From the NCBI GenBank assembly GCA_963817335.1, contig CAWFNX010000001.1, forward strand, positions 744,001 through 808,000: 64,000 nt of DNA. The letters are read 5' to 3'. This stretch comes from AV40 sp963817335 (GTDB taxonomy: Bacteria; Verrucomicrobiota; Verrucomicrobiia; Chthoniobacterales; UBA10450). Position 1 is the stretch's first letter. Each line of letters opens with the position of its first letter. This document shows positions 16,676-25,384 of the stretch, one piece after another. Made by a program: the position numbers and the translations under genes. Under the pieces are notes generated by a model. That model was not told where the DNA came from, made no database searches, and was given only the letters and a program-made list of their open reading frames with translations.

Positions 16676-18703
16676 ATCCTTCGAACTTGTCGCCATCACC
16701 CGGTCGATTGCGGCTTCAAGGCTTTCCATTTTGACCGGCTTGACCAGGTGCTCTGCGAATCCGGCGTCGAAACTCTTCTCGATGTCGCCGTTCATCCCGA
16801 AACCGCTGATTGCGATTCCTGGAATGGGGGACATGGCGCGAAGATAAGACATCAATTCGATGCCGGTGCCGTCAGGCAACGCGATGTCGCTGATCAGAAG
16901 ATCGAAAGAGCTGCGGGCCGCGGCTTCCATTGCCGAACGGACATTGTGCGCGGCTGCCACCAGATGGCCGCGACGAACCAACAATCGCTCCAGCGCAGTG
17001 CAAGTGTCGACATGATCGTCCACCAGCAAAATCCGAAGCGGACGGATTTCCGGCGCGCGCGCGGTAAATTTTACCACGCGCGTCGGCGGAGACACGGTCT
17101 TCATTGTTAAAGTAAACGTCGATCCTTGATCTCGCCCGTTACTTTGCGCGGTGAGAGTCCCGCCATGCGCCTGGGTGAGCGATTTCGAAATCGCCAGGCC
17201 GAGGCCGAGACCGCCATACCTTCGTTGAAACGCTTGTTCACCCTGCTCGAACGGATCGAACATGCGATTCATGATCTCCGGTTCGATACCGATGCCGGTG
17301 TCTTTGACATTGATTACCAGAGTTTGTGGCTCCGGATTCGTTGACGAAATCGTGATATCGCCGTTTTCGCCGGTAAATTTGATCGCGTTCTTGACTAGGT
17401 TCCAAATGATCTGCTGGAACTTGGCCGAGTCTGCCAAAACGTGGTGCGCGCCGGCCCGCGTGTTCACCCGCAAATTGAGTCGCCGTTCCTGTGCTTCTGC
17501 GCGACAGATCTCCACTACGTCGGCGATGATTTCATGCGCGTCGATCGAACCGAAACGCAGTTGGAGTTTGTCCTTGGCAATTCGAGTCAGGTCCAGCAAG
17601 TCGTCGATCAACTGGCTTTCCAGTTCGACGTTGCGCCGGATCATCGACAACGAACATTTGGCCATTTCCGAAGGGGATGTTTCCGATTCAAGCACATCAA
17701 GCGCGGCGATGACTGGCGTAAGCGGTGTCCGCAGTTCGTGGGAAAGCATTGCCAGGAAATTATCTTTCGTTTTGTTCGCGGCCTCGACTGCGTCCTTCTG
17801 TTGTTTGATCGCCGCCTGCGCGCGGTTGCGTTCGGCAATTGCGGCCGCGATTGCCATTGCCGTAATCGTCAGCGCAGCAGTCCATGATTGCAACATCAGG
17901 AGCGATTGGTTCTCAGTCTGCGTTGCGAACGGTCCGAAGCCATTGAGCGTTCCCCAAATTGCGATCGAGGACAGAACGAAAACACCGGTGGCGGTTTCGC
18001 GCGGTGTAAAACGAAATGCAGTCCAGATGACAATTGGTCCGCAAAGAAAAGAAATCGGATAATTCCGTGCCGAAATTTGAAACGTACCGCCGAAGACAAT
18101 TTCTGCCAGGACCACCAGAAGCAACAGGAGAACGCTCACTTCGATCGCCTGCGCACGGTTCCATTTGCGTTGCGTTGCCGTGACGCTCCACAGGACTAGT
18201 AACGGTGTTCCGACCAAAATCCCAGACGTGTCGCCGAGCCACCAAGTGAGCCAGACTTGCCAATAGCTGGACCATTGTGCGAACCCGCCGAGAGCGAGAC
18301 TGGTTACGCCCAATGACGGGCTGACCATCGTGCTAATCAGTGCTGCCAGCGCGAACTTGAAAACATTTTGTGGTCGTTCGAACACTTGCGTTCCGCCGGC
18401 GAACTGGTTCACCAACCACGCGCCGCATAGGGCTTCGAGCGTGTTGCCACCGGCGATACCGAACGAAGTAAAAATGTTGCCCGCTGTCGTGATGTTGAAG
18501 AAAAATGCGCCGATGAAGATCGCGGGCCAAACCCGATAGCCCAACACCAGGAGTGCGGCCAGCGCGATTCCGGCCGGCGGCCAGACAGGGGAAGCGCTCG
18601 GATTGATCACCGCCAGCTTTAGGAAAAAATAGCCGGCGACAAAATAAATCAGCGTGAGGACGCCGATTGCGGGCAGCGTGGGAAATTTTCTGAGATTTAA
18701 CAT
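16670..18703 (-). CDS. MASE1-domain hybrid histidine kinase with C-terminal receiver
   Basis: Residues 1-290 hold a MASE1 integral-membrane sensor (FLKLAVINPSASPVWPPAGI) of about eight helices. A short coiled coil leads to HisKA with His322 in MLSHELRTPL. HATPase_c follows with NLVKNAIKF, DTGIGI, FDPFEQGEQ and GLGLGLAIS. From about 555 a receiver domain begins (ILLVDDHVDTCTALERLL) with phospho-acceptor Asp in LLISDIALPDG and Lys in LVKPVK. It is a membrane-bound hybrid kinase that would relay to an Hpt protein or separate regulator not found here. Its stop codon lies in a repeat element. It is alone in its transcription unit as far as can be seen. Confidence 0.93.
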   Translation of the reverse strand: MLNLRKFPTLPAIGVLTLIYFVAGYFFLKLAVINPSASPVWPPAGIALAALLVLGYRVWPAIFIGAFFFNITTAGNIFTSFGIAGGNTLEALCGAWLVNQFAGGTQVFERPQNVFKFALAALISTMVSPSLGVTSLALGGFAQWSSYWQVWLTWWLGDTSGILVGTPLLVLWSVTATQRKWNRAQAIEVSVLLLLLVVLAEIVFGGTFQISARNYPISFLCGPIVIWTAFRFTPRETATGVFVLSSIAIWGTLNGFGPFATQTENQSLLMLQSWTAALTITAMAIAAAIAERNRAQAAIKQQKDAVEAANKTKDNFLAMLSHELRTPLTPVIAALDVLESETSPSEMAKCSLSMIRRNVELESQLIDDLLDLTRIAKDKLQLRFGSIDAHEIIADVVEICRAEAQERRLNLRVNTRAGAHHVLADSAKFQQIIWNLVKNAIKFTGENGDITISSTNPEPQTLVINVKDTGIGIEPEIMNRMFDPFEQGEQAFQRRYGGLGLGLAISKSLTQAHGGTLTAQSNGRDQGSTFTLTMKTVSPPTRVVKFTARAPEIRPLRILLVDDHVDTCTALERLLVRRGHLVAAAHNVRSAMEAAARSSFDLLISDIALPDGTGIELMSYLRAMSPIPGIAISGFGMNGDIEKSFDAGFAEHLVKPVKMESLEAAIDRVMATSSKDL

Positions 18704-18809
18704 TTACCCGACCGCCTGTGCGAATCGAATCGGGTTACTTGTTACGCCGCTTGCCTGCGCGGTCAACCGATTTGTGATTCAATGGAAGCGCCAGGAGTCG
18801 CGCTGTGCC

Positions 18810-19218
18810 TTAGTAGGAACGACAGTAGGGATACTTCGATTCGTTGCCCAGCTCGGGCGAAAACTCAGCATAGCCGCCATGAATCCAAGGGATGTCGTTA
18901 GGCAACACCGGGCGATAAGCTGTTGCGCCATGTTGGAGACGCAAAGGTGAAGATCTCGTAGAGACCAGTCGCGTGCCGCGCCGTGGAACGTCCGAGTCCG
19001 CGGACCACACCGTAACCAGCGGCGGCCACATTGCCTTCCGTCTTGCTCACCTTGCAAACCGTGTCGGGTAGCTCGGACGATGCGAACAGGAAATTCGAAA
19101 TACCGCGACCGAGTTTGCGCGTCGGACCGTAATCGTTGCCCGGCGGATCTTGAATGTCGGCCACTGCGTTCGCAGCCAAGCCGAGCCCTGCAACTGCAAT
19201 CAGGAGAAGCCTCTTCAT
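18810..19218 (-). pseudogene. Exosortase-associated TIGR04073-type secreted protein, frameshifted near the C-terminus
   Basis: From 19218 the protein has a signal peptide (MKRLLLIAVAGLGLAANAVA). It then shows the TIGR04073-like pattern KLGRGISNFLFASSELPDTV, EGNVAAAGYGVVRGLGR, and GLYEIFTFASP. The frame stops at 18898, but one base earlier (near 18933) another frame continues with HGATAYRPVLPNDIPWIHGG, then YAEFSPELGNESKYPY, and ends at 18810. That is the C-terminus one expects for the family. A one-base indel therefore splits the gene. Members occur in organisms with exosortase/PEP-CTERM sorting; their role is unknown. If translated as is, the product is 106 residues. Confidence 0.65.
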
Positions 19219-19277
19219 TAGCGCCTAAATCATCTAAACAACTTCCTGGTCATGAAATCAACTTCCATTTTGAGCCG

Positions 19278-19997
19278 TTAACCGTGCGGCGGTCCTTGAA
19301 AATAGAAAAGGATTGAGCGGCTGGCATCGAACAGGCCGTGCGCGATAATCGCAATCCAGAGATTTCGGCCGGACACCAGAACGACAACTCCGAGCAAAGC
19401 TCCCAGCGTTCCAGTGATTAACATTCCGAGCGGATTCTGATATGCGTGCGACACTCCGAAAAGCGCAGCTTGAACGATCAAAGCCACACCCCAGGCCACC
19501 CGACTTCCGCCAAAAAACATCGCGAAGCTTCGCATCAAGAATCCGCGGAACATGAATTCCTCGTAGAAGCCGGCGCCGATCAGGACGTAGAACACGGCGA
19601 TAAGAGTAAGTCGCACGTTTCCCTGGAGAGCGGCGAACCGACTGAGATCGCGGTGAAAACCCGCTCGTTCCGAAAAATAGATCCCCGAGAACACAACCGC
19701 CGCAATCGCAATTCCAATTATCAATGTTCGTGGCCAGCTTCGCGGCCGCTTCAGACCGATATCGGCAAGCGTTTCTCCGCGGAACCGGATCAGAAACCAC
19801 GCGATCGCCACTTCGAACATTTGAACGATCAATCCAAACACGAATCCGGCTTCCATTGTTTTCGGCGTGTAGATCGCTTCCGCTGCCGCTTCCACTCCAA
19901 ACACCGCCGCGATCAAAATGACGATGTCGATGAAATAACGGTAGCGCCGCGCGGTGCTTATCTGCACTGCATCCAGCCTGGATTGCTCGGGCGTCAT
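19278..19997 (-). CDS. CPBP-family intramembrane metalloprotease
   Basis: This 239-residue protein has about seven to eight membrane helices and the CPBP (Abi/CAAX) motifs: GAGFYEEFMFRGFLMR (EExxxR), FGVSHAYQNP with the second-motif His, and a final IAIIAHGLFDAS with a further His/Asp. These residues form the active site of the Rce1-like glutamic/metallo endopeptidases. Bacterial members process peptides or confer bacteriocin immunity; the target is unknown here. A heptamer repeat array lies just upstream of its start. Confidence 0.9.
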   Translation of the reverse strand: MTPEQSRLDAVQISTARRYRYFIDIVILIAAVFGVEAAAEAIYTPKTMEAGFVFGLIVQMFEVAIAWFLIRFRGETLADIGLKRPRSWPRTLIIGIAIAAVVFSGIYFSERAGFHRDLSRFAALQGNVRLTLIAVFYVLIGAGFYEEFMFRGFLMRSFAMFFGGSRVAWGVALIVQAALFGVSHAYQNPLGMLITGTLGALLGVVVLVSGRNLWIAIIAHGLFDASRSILFYFQGPPHG

Positions 19998-20053
19998 CCG
20001 CTCGACGTTAATCGCTCAGCCTGCGATGTGGACAGACTATTTCCGCCGATGCC

Positions 20054-20094
20054 GACCTCTGACCTCCGACTCCGACTTCTGACTTCTGACTTCT
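20054..20094. repeat. Tandem heptamer array (GACTTCT-type)
   Basis: The units are GACCTCT, GACCTCC, GACTCC (6 bases), then GACTTCT three times, running directly up to the TGA stop of the TonB-like gene (20097-20099, minus). Period 7, six units. It belongs to the short-period arrays described in the findings. Confidence 0.8.
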
Positions 20095-20096
20095 GA

Positions 20097-20459
20097 TCAG
20101 TGGAGGCTGCGCGCCCAACCAGTGAGCTGAAATACGATCAGGAGATCCCGGTGATTTATGCCCGGCCGAAACTTCCAGTTGAACAAGGTCATGATCGCGC
20201 TGGCGTCCAGTTCACGGGAATGGGTTGATTTCATCACTTTCACTTCGTCCACGATTCCCGTTTTCGGGTTGATTATAAGACGATAGATGCCCTGGCCTTG
20301 ATAACCGAGATGTTGCGCTTTGATTGGATACTCCGGATCAGGCGCAGCAAGCGTGTCCTTTTTGTACTCCGGTGGGATCCTAACTATATCGGTGGCGAAG
20401 CACGGCGTTAGAAGCGCGAAAAACAACAGCGTTAACAGAATTCCAAGGGGCCGTTTCAT
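20097..20459 (-). CDS. TonB C-terminal-domain protein (energy-transducer-like, secreted)
   Basis: The 120-residue protein has a signal peptide (KRPLGILLTLLFFALLTPCFA) and a TonB_C-like domain: EYPIKAQHLGYQGQGIYRLI, then TGIVDEVKVMKSTHSRELD and ASAIMTLFNWKFRPG, the usual 'A...A..WrF.P' ending. There is no N-terminal anchor and proline-rich spacer, so it is not a complete TonB. Such short versions occur as periplasmic or lipoprotein-like partners in this phylum. The function is uncertain. Confidence 0.8.
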   Translation of the reverse strand: MKRPLGILLTLLFFALLTPCFATDIVRIPPEYKKDTLAAPDPEYPIKAQHLGYQGQGIYRLIINPKTGIVDEVKVMKSTHSRELDASAIMTLFNWKFRPGINHRDLLIVFQLTGWARSLH

Positions 20460-20845
20460 ACATTAACGAGATCGAAAAAGGGCTCACCAATGGACGCCTC
20501 GGCCGTGGACGCAAATTTAGAGACGGTTTCCTTGGCTCGCCGCAGGCTGGGCGAAGGCGGCTGGATTTTCATCCTTCATCCTTCTACCTTCAGCCCTCGA
20601 GAAAGTTCCCGTAGTTCAACGGATAGAACGGAGGTTTCCTAAGGGCAAAACGCCACTTCTGCAGAAATCCGCCCAACGAATCAGCGATCCGCAAATCGCT
20701 GTATTCGAACTCGTTGACCAATTGTTACGTTCCTCACACGTAATCACCAATCTGCACATTTTTATCTATCCGGGTGACACAACGGGTGACACAAAAATCT
20801 CATCGCGAATAACAAATAGCCCGTAACCAATAATTACCGACCGCT
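20460..20845. other. 386-base gap: tRNA half and tandem 12-mers
   Basis: There is no credible ORF. It contains the broken tRNA-Arg (20605-20643) and, at 20771-20794, two perfect tandem copies of CGGGTGACACAA. Paired GGGTGACAC motifs beside a tRNA fragment resemble the arm sites of an integrase attachment region, but no integrase gene is present. Confidence 0.55.
20605..20643 (+). pseudogene. 5' half of a tRNA-Arg gene (truncated)
   Basis: The first 25 bases (GTTCCCGTAGTTCAACGGAT then AGAAC) are identical to the 5' part of the intact tRNA-Arg(CCT) at 23543. The match continues imperfectly through the anticodon loop TTCCTAA. No T-arm or 3' acceptor follows, so it cannot fold as a tRNA. It lies upstream of the cyclase gene, and the intact tRNA lies on its other side. 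Confidence 0.75.
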
Positions 20846-23200
20846 TCAGTCTTTCGGCGCTTGCGACTGAACGATTTTTTCGAAGCGCGGATCGCCGCGG
20901 AGCGGATCCCAGACCGGGAACAGTTTTAAGGCGCCGTAGGTCAGCATGAGCGATGCGGCGGGAGCACGCAGCCCAGCTTCCAGTTGCTGCAAGGCCAGCT
21001 CCTTTTCGCCGGCCCACGCTGCCGTGATTGCGAAATACTGAAGGACGCGGCTGCCGCTGTTGACATCTTTTTCCACCGGCGTGAGCGCGATCGCCCGCCG
21101 GCCTTCGTCCAACGCCAGGTCTTTCCGCCCAAGAGCAGCGTCGATCAAGCCGAGGGCGCAGAGCGCCGGGCCGTAGTTCGGCTGCGCCTGCACGATCTTC
21201 TCCTGCTGGACGCGAGCCGCTTCAAACGCAGTGCGCGCTCTTGCCTCATCTTTGGTCATGCGCGCCAGCAGCCCTTCACCAAAGCTGTGGCTCAGATAAA
21301 TCGTCTCGCCCCAACATTGATTGTCGCCCAGCGCGACGAGCGCTCGTTCGGCCGCAGCTGGATCGCGTTCGGCCAGAGCGCAAAAGAACCAGCTGTCCGC
21401 GGCGGTGGCAATGGCGCCCGCCCCTTGGGCGAGGATTGCATCAATTGTCTGGCGTAGCGGCCGGGTGTCCGCTTTCCAGCAGAGATAAAATAGTCCACGA
21501 TTGGCCCGCGTTTCGACGTTCTCGGGCACAATCGCTAACGCCCGATCCAGCGCAGCGATTGACTCGGCATAGCGCCCCAATATTTGATAACTAAGCGCGA
21601 TCTGCTGCAGAGTATAAAAGTTGCGCGGGTCCAGCTCCACCGCGCGCTGCAGGTTCTGCAATCCTTCCTCCTGCTGGCCGCGCCGCCGCAGAATGTAGCC
21701 GGTGAGATCGAAGAGACGCGGATCATTGGGTAACGCTCGCCGCGCAATCTCCAATTCGGCGAGGGCGCCGGCATAGTCGCGCAGCCCGTAGTAGAGGTAT
21801 TGTGCGCGCGCCAAATGCGTTTCGGCAGCATCCGGCCGCAGCCGTATCGCGGCTTGCACGGCAGCTTCAGCTAGGGCCAACCGGGCGGGAGTATGATCAG
21901 TCCCACTTATTGCATAAATGGATTCGTGCACATAGGCGAGCTGGCAGTAAGCGTCGAAAAACGAGGGATCGCGCTTCACCGCTTCATCCAGAAGTTCAAT
22001 TGCCTTCCGCCGGTCTGGATCGTTCGTCGCGCTGAAAGCTGCCGTGAGGAGAAGTGACTTCGCCCGGCTGTAAAGGTCGAAAGCTGCCAGATCAGTGGTG
22101 GGCGGCTGCTCAATGGCTTTCTTCTCGTTAGGCGAAAGCTTCGCCTGCAACTGGTCGGCAATCGCCTTGGCGATTTCGCTTTGGATGGCGAAGACATCGG
22201 CCAGATCGCGATCGTAGGTTTGCGCCCACAGATGCGCATCGTTGCGGGCGTCGATTAACTGCGCGTTCACTCGAATCTTGTTGGCCGCGCGTTGCACGCT
22301 GCCCTCGAGCAAATGCACTACGCCCAATTGCTGCCCGATCTCGCGCAGATTGCGCGGAGCACCGCTCTTGTATTGCATCACGCTCGTGCGGCTGATCACT
22401 TTCAAGTCCGCGATCTTTGCCAGGTCCGTGAGAATTTCATCCTGCACGCCGTCAGTGAAAAAGGCGTTCGCTTTTTCTTCGCTCAGATTTTCAAACGGCA
22501 GGACAGCGATGCTTTTTTCCGGAACACCCGAGGTTGTCGATCCCGAATGGCCCGAACGATGAAACCAGAGAAATGCACCACCAATCAGCGCCGCCATGAG
22601 CAGCACGCCGATAACGATTTCGTGCCAGGGAATGGGCGCGCGGATTGTTACTTTTTTTGGCGCTCGAGATTCCCGCTCCCATGGCATCACGATGCGAAAC
22701 AAATCCATCGGCACCGAAATGTTCTTTAGCTCGGTCGGCGCGAGCTTCTCAAAGCGCGCTTCCAGCGCGTTGCGAATCTGGCGTTCCACGTCCATCGAGA
22801 TACAGATCCCGCCTGCGGCGGCCAGCTGCTCGATCCGCGAAGCGATGTTCACGCCATCGCCATAGACGTCGCCACCGCGATGCACCACGTCGCCAATGTG
22901 AACGCCGATTCGGACCTGGATCTGGCGGTCCGCAGGCGCATCGGCATCGCGATGGGCCAGAGCGCGTTGAATCGCCATGGCGCATTGAGCCGCTTCCAGT
23001 GCGCTCTGGAACTCGACCAGGAAAGCGTCCCCGATCGTTTTAATCTCGATGCCGTTGAACTGGGGGAAGATTTCCCGAAGCAACCGGCGATGTTCCTCCA
23101 ATAATTCCTGGGCCAGCTTGTCGTCGCGCTGGCTCAACGCGCTGTAGCCCACCATGTCGGTGAACATGATCGCGGCCAGCTTGCGTTGTTCGTCGCTCAT
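20846..23200 (-). CDS. Class III nucleotide cyclase with TolB-like and TPR domains
   Basis: Residues 1-170 are a class III cyclase domain: metal-binding Asp in IMFTDMVGYSAL, EIKTIGDAFLVEF with the second Asp and substrate Lys, and YGDGVNIASRIEQLA with the transition-state Asn/Arg. It looks active for cAMP or cGMP. One membrane helix follows (IPWHEIVIGVLLMAALIGGA), then a TolB-like amino-terminal domain (SIAVLPFENLS...FTDGVQDEIL...LLEGSVQRA). After that come seven or more TPR repeats in the remaining 400 residues. This cyclase-TM-TolB-TPR design (784 aa) is common in Acidobacteria and Verrucomicrobia. The gene sits between a broken and an intact tRNA-Arg copy. Confidence 0.9.
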   Translation of the reverse strand: MSDEQRKLAAIMFTDMVGYSALSQRDDKLAQELLEEHRRLLREIFPQFNGIEIKTIGDAFLVEFQSALEAAQCAMAIQRALAHRDADAPADRQIQVRIGVHIGDVVHRGGDVYGDGVNIASRIEQLAAAGGICISMDVERQIRNALEARFEKLAPTELKNISVPMDLFRIVMPWERESRAPKKVTIRAPIPWHEIVIGVLLMAALIGGAFLWFHRSGHSGSTTSGVPEKSIAVLPFENLSEEKANAFFTDGVQDEILTDLAKIADLKVISRTSVMQYKSGAPRNLREIGQQLGVVHLLEGSVQRAANKIRVNAQLIDARNDAHLWAQTYDRDLADVFAIQSEIAKAIADQLQAKLSPNEKKAIEQPPTTDLAAFDLYSRAKSLLLTAAFSATNDPDRRKAIELLDEAVKRDPSFFDAYCQLAYVHESIYAISGTDHTPARLALAEAAVQAAIRLRPDAAETHLARAQYLYYGLRDYAGALAELEIARRALPNDPRLFDLTGYILRRRGQQEEGLQNLQRAVELDPRNFYTLQQIALSYQILGRYAESIAALDRALAIVPENVETRANRGLFYLCWKADTRPLRQTIDAILAQGAGAIATAADSWFFCALAERDPAAAERALVALGDNQCWGETIYLSHSFGEGLLARMTKDEARARTAFEAARVQQEKIVQAQPNYGPALCALGLIDAALGRKDLALDEGRRAIALTPVEKDVNSGSRVLQYFAITAAWAGEKELALQQLEAGLRAPAASLMLTYGALKLFPVWDPLRGDPRFEKIVQSQAPKD

Positions 23201-23217
23201 TTTGAGTTAGAGCTTCA

Positions 23218-23400
23218 TCACTTACGCCGGGGCTTCAAATGTCGGAAACAAAATCGACGCTCCGTCCCGCGCATGATCTGCTTTCGCTTTTGCGCCTGGT
23301 CGCTCTGCTCGTTGATCATTCATTTCGAATAACCGACGATGTCGATTAAGAGGACATGCCCGATCTCAAGCTGAATTTCTTTCTTAGTCTCAGCGGACAT
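23218..23400 (-). pseudogene. Remnant of a second class III cyclase gene
   Basis: From the ATG at 23400 the minus strand reads MSAETKKEIQLEIGHVLLID then IVGYSK, a TGA stop, and in the same frame MINEQSDQAQKRKQIMRGTE before diverging and stopping at 23218. This is the N-terminus typical of another cyclase subfamily (LEIGHVLFIDIVGYSKLLINEQ). It is cut by a nonsense codon and truncated after about 45 codons. It lies directly upstream of the intact cyclase gene, so a second cyclase probably once stood here and was replaced or deleted. Confidence 0.8.
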
Positions 23401-23542
23401 CCGGTGAAGTTAGGTGAAAAACTAATCAATCATAATTTCGCTTCTGGTCGAAGGTCGAGAACAAAGCCAGGCGTTCAGGAAAGTGAACGGTGAGCAACTT
23501 GCTCAACTTCATTCAATCCGTTTATTATTTCTCGATTTTTCG

Positions 23543-23614
23543 GTTCCCGTAGTTCAACGGATAGAACAAGGGTTTCCTAAACCTTAAATGTGGGTTCGAT
23601 TCCCGCCGGGAACG
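23543..23614 (+). tRNA. tRNA-Arg (anticodon CCT)
   Basis: Acceptor GTTCCCG pairs with CGGGAAC. The D-arm is GTTC...GAAC, the anticodon stem AGGGT/ACCTT encloses TTCCTAA with CCT at 34-36, and the T-arm is GTGGG-TTCGATT-CCCGC. The discriminator is G and CCA is not encoded. It reads AGG codons. A 5'-half copy lies at 20605 and a 16-base 3'-end copy at 23746. Confidence 0.93.
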
Positions 23615-23745
23615 GTTTGTGTGATCCAATGCGGGGGAGACACTTTTGGAATGCATTCGAACGCGAACTTCGATTGATTCGCTTTCTTCCCGAAAGCTCA
23701 CCGCTTTAGCGGCTTCGTCCATGTCGCTCGCTTCCCAGCGGCTCC

Positions 23746-23761
23746 ATTCCCGCCGGGAACG
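23746..23761 (+). repeat. Copy of the tRNA-Arg 3' end
   Basis: ATTCCCGCCGGGAACG here is identical to 23599-23614, the T-arm and acceptor end of tRNA-Arg, 147 bases apart. It ends three bases before the stop of the LuxR-type gene. This resembles an attachment-site duplication; nothing mobile lies between the copies. Confidence 0.65.
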
Positions 23762-23764
23762 CTT

Positions 23765-24889
23765 TCAAAGCATCAATGCCATGAGCTGGCTGCGGCTCGA
23801 CACTTCCAGTTTACGGAAAACGGCGTGAAGATGCTTTTTGACGGTCGGCACACTCAAGCATGCCGTATCGGCGATTTCCTGATTGCTTTGCCCATTGCAA
23901 ACGAGACGCGTGAGTTCCTGCTCGCGGGTGGTGAGTCGGGACACGTAGGGCAATTGGGTGATCGACGGTTCCTCCAAGCGTCGCGAATCAGCACACTCGA
24001 TCAGAAAATGCGGCCGCGCGACCACTTGGTTGAGTTGCTTCAGGTGAATCGTCGCGCGCAGGTCCGGTGTTGTCATGTGGCGCACCTGTTTCGGTTCAAA
24101 ATTCCCCCACCGTGCGCCGCGACTGTGTAAACGCATCCATCGCTGTTTGAGCAAGCGACATCCATTCAAAATCTCGGGCGGAACCGGCGATCTCGAGTTC
24201 GTTCTTCGAGCATCTTTGAATCCCTTCTCCCAAGTGGCGCAAAAGTCGCGCGCAGCCGGATTTTGAAAAAGCAATTTTAAGTTCCAACGCAACAGCATTC
24301 TCGGTAATGGCAATCGTCGCACAAATTCCTCGAGTTCCAGTCGCACTGCTCGCTCGCTTTCGTGCGAGCGCAGCCGGCGAAGCGCGATCGAGAACCGCTT
24401 ATAAAGCAGGCGAAGTAATCTCATTTCGGTCGGCGAGAGTTCGCCCTGGGCTGATGTGCGCATGAGTACAATCGCCGAAATCAACCGTCGTTGCTGCCAG
24501 AACAAGAGGCAGATTGCGTGCGCGCATTTTTGAGCAGCGATGTATCGGCGATAGATTGTCGATCTTTCGAAAGCGGTTCGACCCGGAAACAAATTCGTGA
24601 GAGGCACGATTTTTTTGCGCGGGCGCGCGTCGAGAAATTTCTTAAGTGGTTGCGTGCCAAAAAAGCCATATTGCATGGGCGACGTCCATCGTACGTGCAA
24701 CGGTAAGATCGGGCTGTGTTGTAGGGTCAGTCCGAGGACATGATTGGGAATTGCCCTGTCGATCAGATCCCGAACAGATGTCCAGAACGATTCGAGATCC
24801 ATCGCTGCGTGAAGGGCGAGCAGATATTTCTCGATTGCCGGATCGACTAACGATCCGCGCCTGACGCTGACTCCCGTACTTGGCCTCAT
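23765..24889 (-). CDS. LuxR-family transcriptional regulator (NarL-type HTH)
   Basis: The last 65 residues are a clear LuxR/FixJ DNA-binding domain: LTTREQELTRLVCNGQSNQE then IADTACLSVPTVKKHLHAVF. The first 300 residues contain a GAF-like region (LESFWTSVRDLIDRAIPNHV...) without a recognisable ligand motif, and a very arginine-rich middle part. It has no receiver domain, so it is not a standard response regulator. Its stop abuts a copy of the tRNA-Arg 3' end, and no obvious target operon is adjacent. Function beyond DNA binding is unknown. Confidence 0.85.
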   Translation of the reverse strand: MRPSTGVSVRRGSLVDPAIEKYLLALHAAMDLESFWTSVRDLIDRAIPNHVLGLTLQHSPILPLHVRWTSPMQYGFFGTQPLKKFLDARPRKKIVPLTNLFPGRTAFERSTIYRRYIAAQKCAHAICLLFWQQRRLISAIVLMRTSAQGELSPTEMRLLRLLYKRFSIALRRLRSHESERAVRLELEEFVRRLPLPRMLLRWNLKLLFQNPAARDFCATWEKGFKDARRTNSRSPVPPEILNGCRLLKQRWMRLHSRGARWGNFEPKQVRHMTTPDLRATIHLKQLNQVVARPHFLIECADSRRLEEPSITQLPYVSRLTTREQELTRLVCNGQSNQEIADTACLSVPTVKKHLHAVFRKLEVSSRSQLMALML

Positions 24890-25042
24890 CTCCTGGTCCC
24901 GTCTCGCGCGATCCCCATTCGCACGCCCGGGCGTAAGGTTGCGTCGCTCAACAATCTGGGAATTAAAAAGGCAACCTAAGTTACCTGGCGATCATCAAAC
25001 GGTGCGTGAGATTTACGTTAGAAAGGAAAGAAAACATCGCAA

Positions 25043-25318
25043 ATGAAACTCGATATCAACGTGCCGGTAAGCGGCCTGGACTTGGCAAGCCTTCTTCATG
25101 GTGAGGAGGGGCTTTTCCTCTGCCAAAACAGAGGACAAAACTACATCACGGTAGCAAAGGCTGGTCACTCGATCGCCTTTGGGCCAACGCCCATCGGCCG
25201 CGGCATCCAGCAACAGCCGTCGGTCAGTCTTGGCCCGGAACCCTGGTTCGTCACGAAAATCAGCAACTCGACCGAGTTCGCTGAATTCAAGCTGACGTCC
25301 AACAGAGAAACGCGCTAA
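25043..25318 (+). CDS. Small hypothetical protein (91 aa)
   Basis: ATG at 25043 follows the purine-rich GAAAGGAAAGAAAAC. The product, MKLDINVPVSGLDLASLLHG..., has no signal peptide or membrane helix and no motif I recognise. It is likely real because a strong rho-independent terminator begins 33 bases after its stop and it is bounded by two minus-strand genes. The opposite strand also has an open frame here, but that lacks the terminator logic. Confidence 0.55.
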   Translation: MKLDINVPVSGLDLASLLHGEEGLFLCQNRGQNYITVAKAGHSIAFGPTPIGRGIQQQPSVSLGPEPWFVTKISNSTEFAEFKLTSNRETR

Positions 25319-25351
25319 AGTAAAAACCAAAGGCGCAAACAAGAAATCGAA

Positions 25352-25381
25352 AGCCCCAGTGGAACTCACTGGGGCTTTTTT
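25352..25381 (+). terminator. Rho-independent terminator
   Basis: A perfect 10 bp stem AGCCCCAGTG/CACTGGGGCT with loop GAACT is followed by a T-run (25376-25381). It ends transcription of the 25043 gene and stands between two convergent genes; the opposite strand lacks a good T-run. Confidence 0.92.
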
Positions 25382-25384
25382 GTT

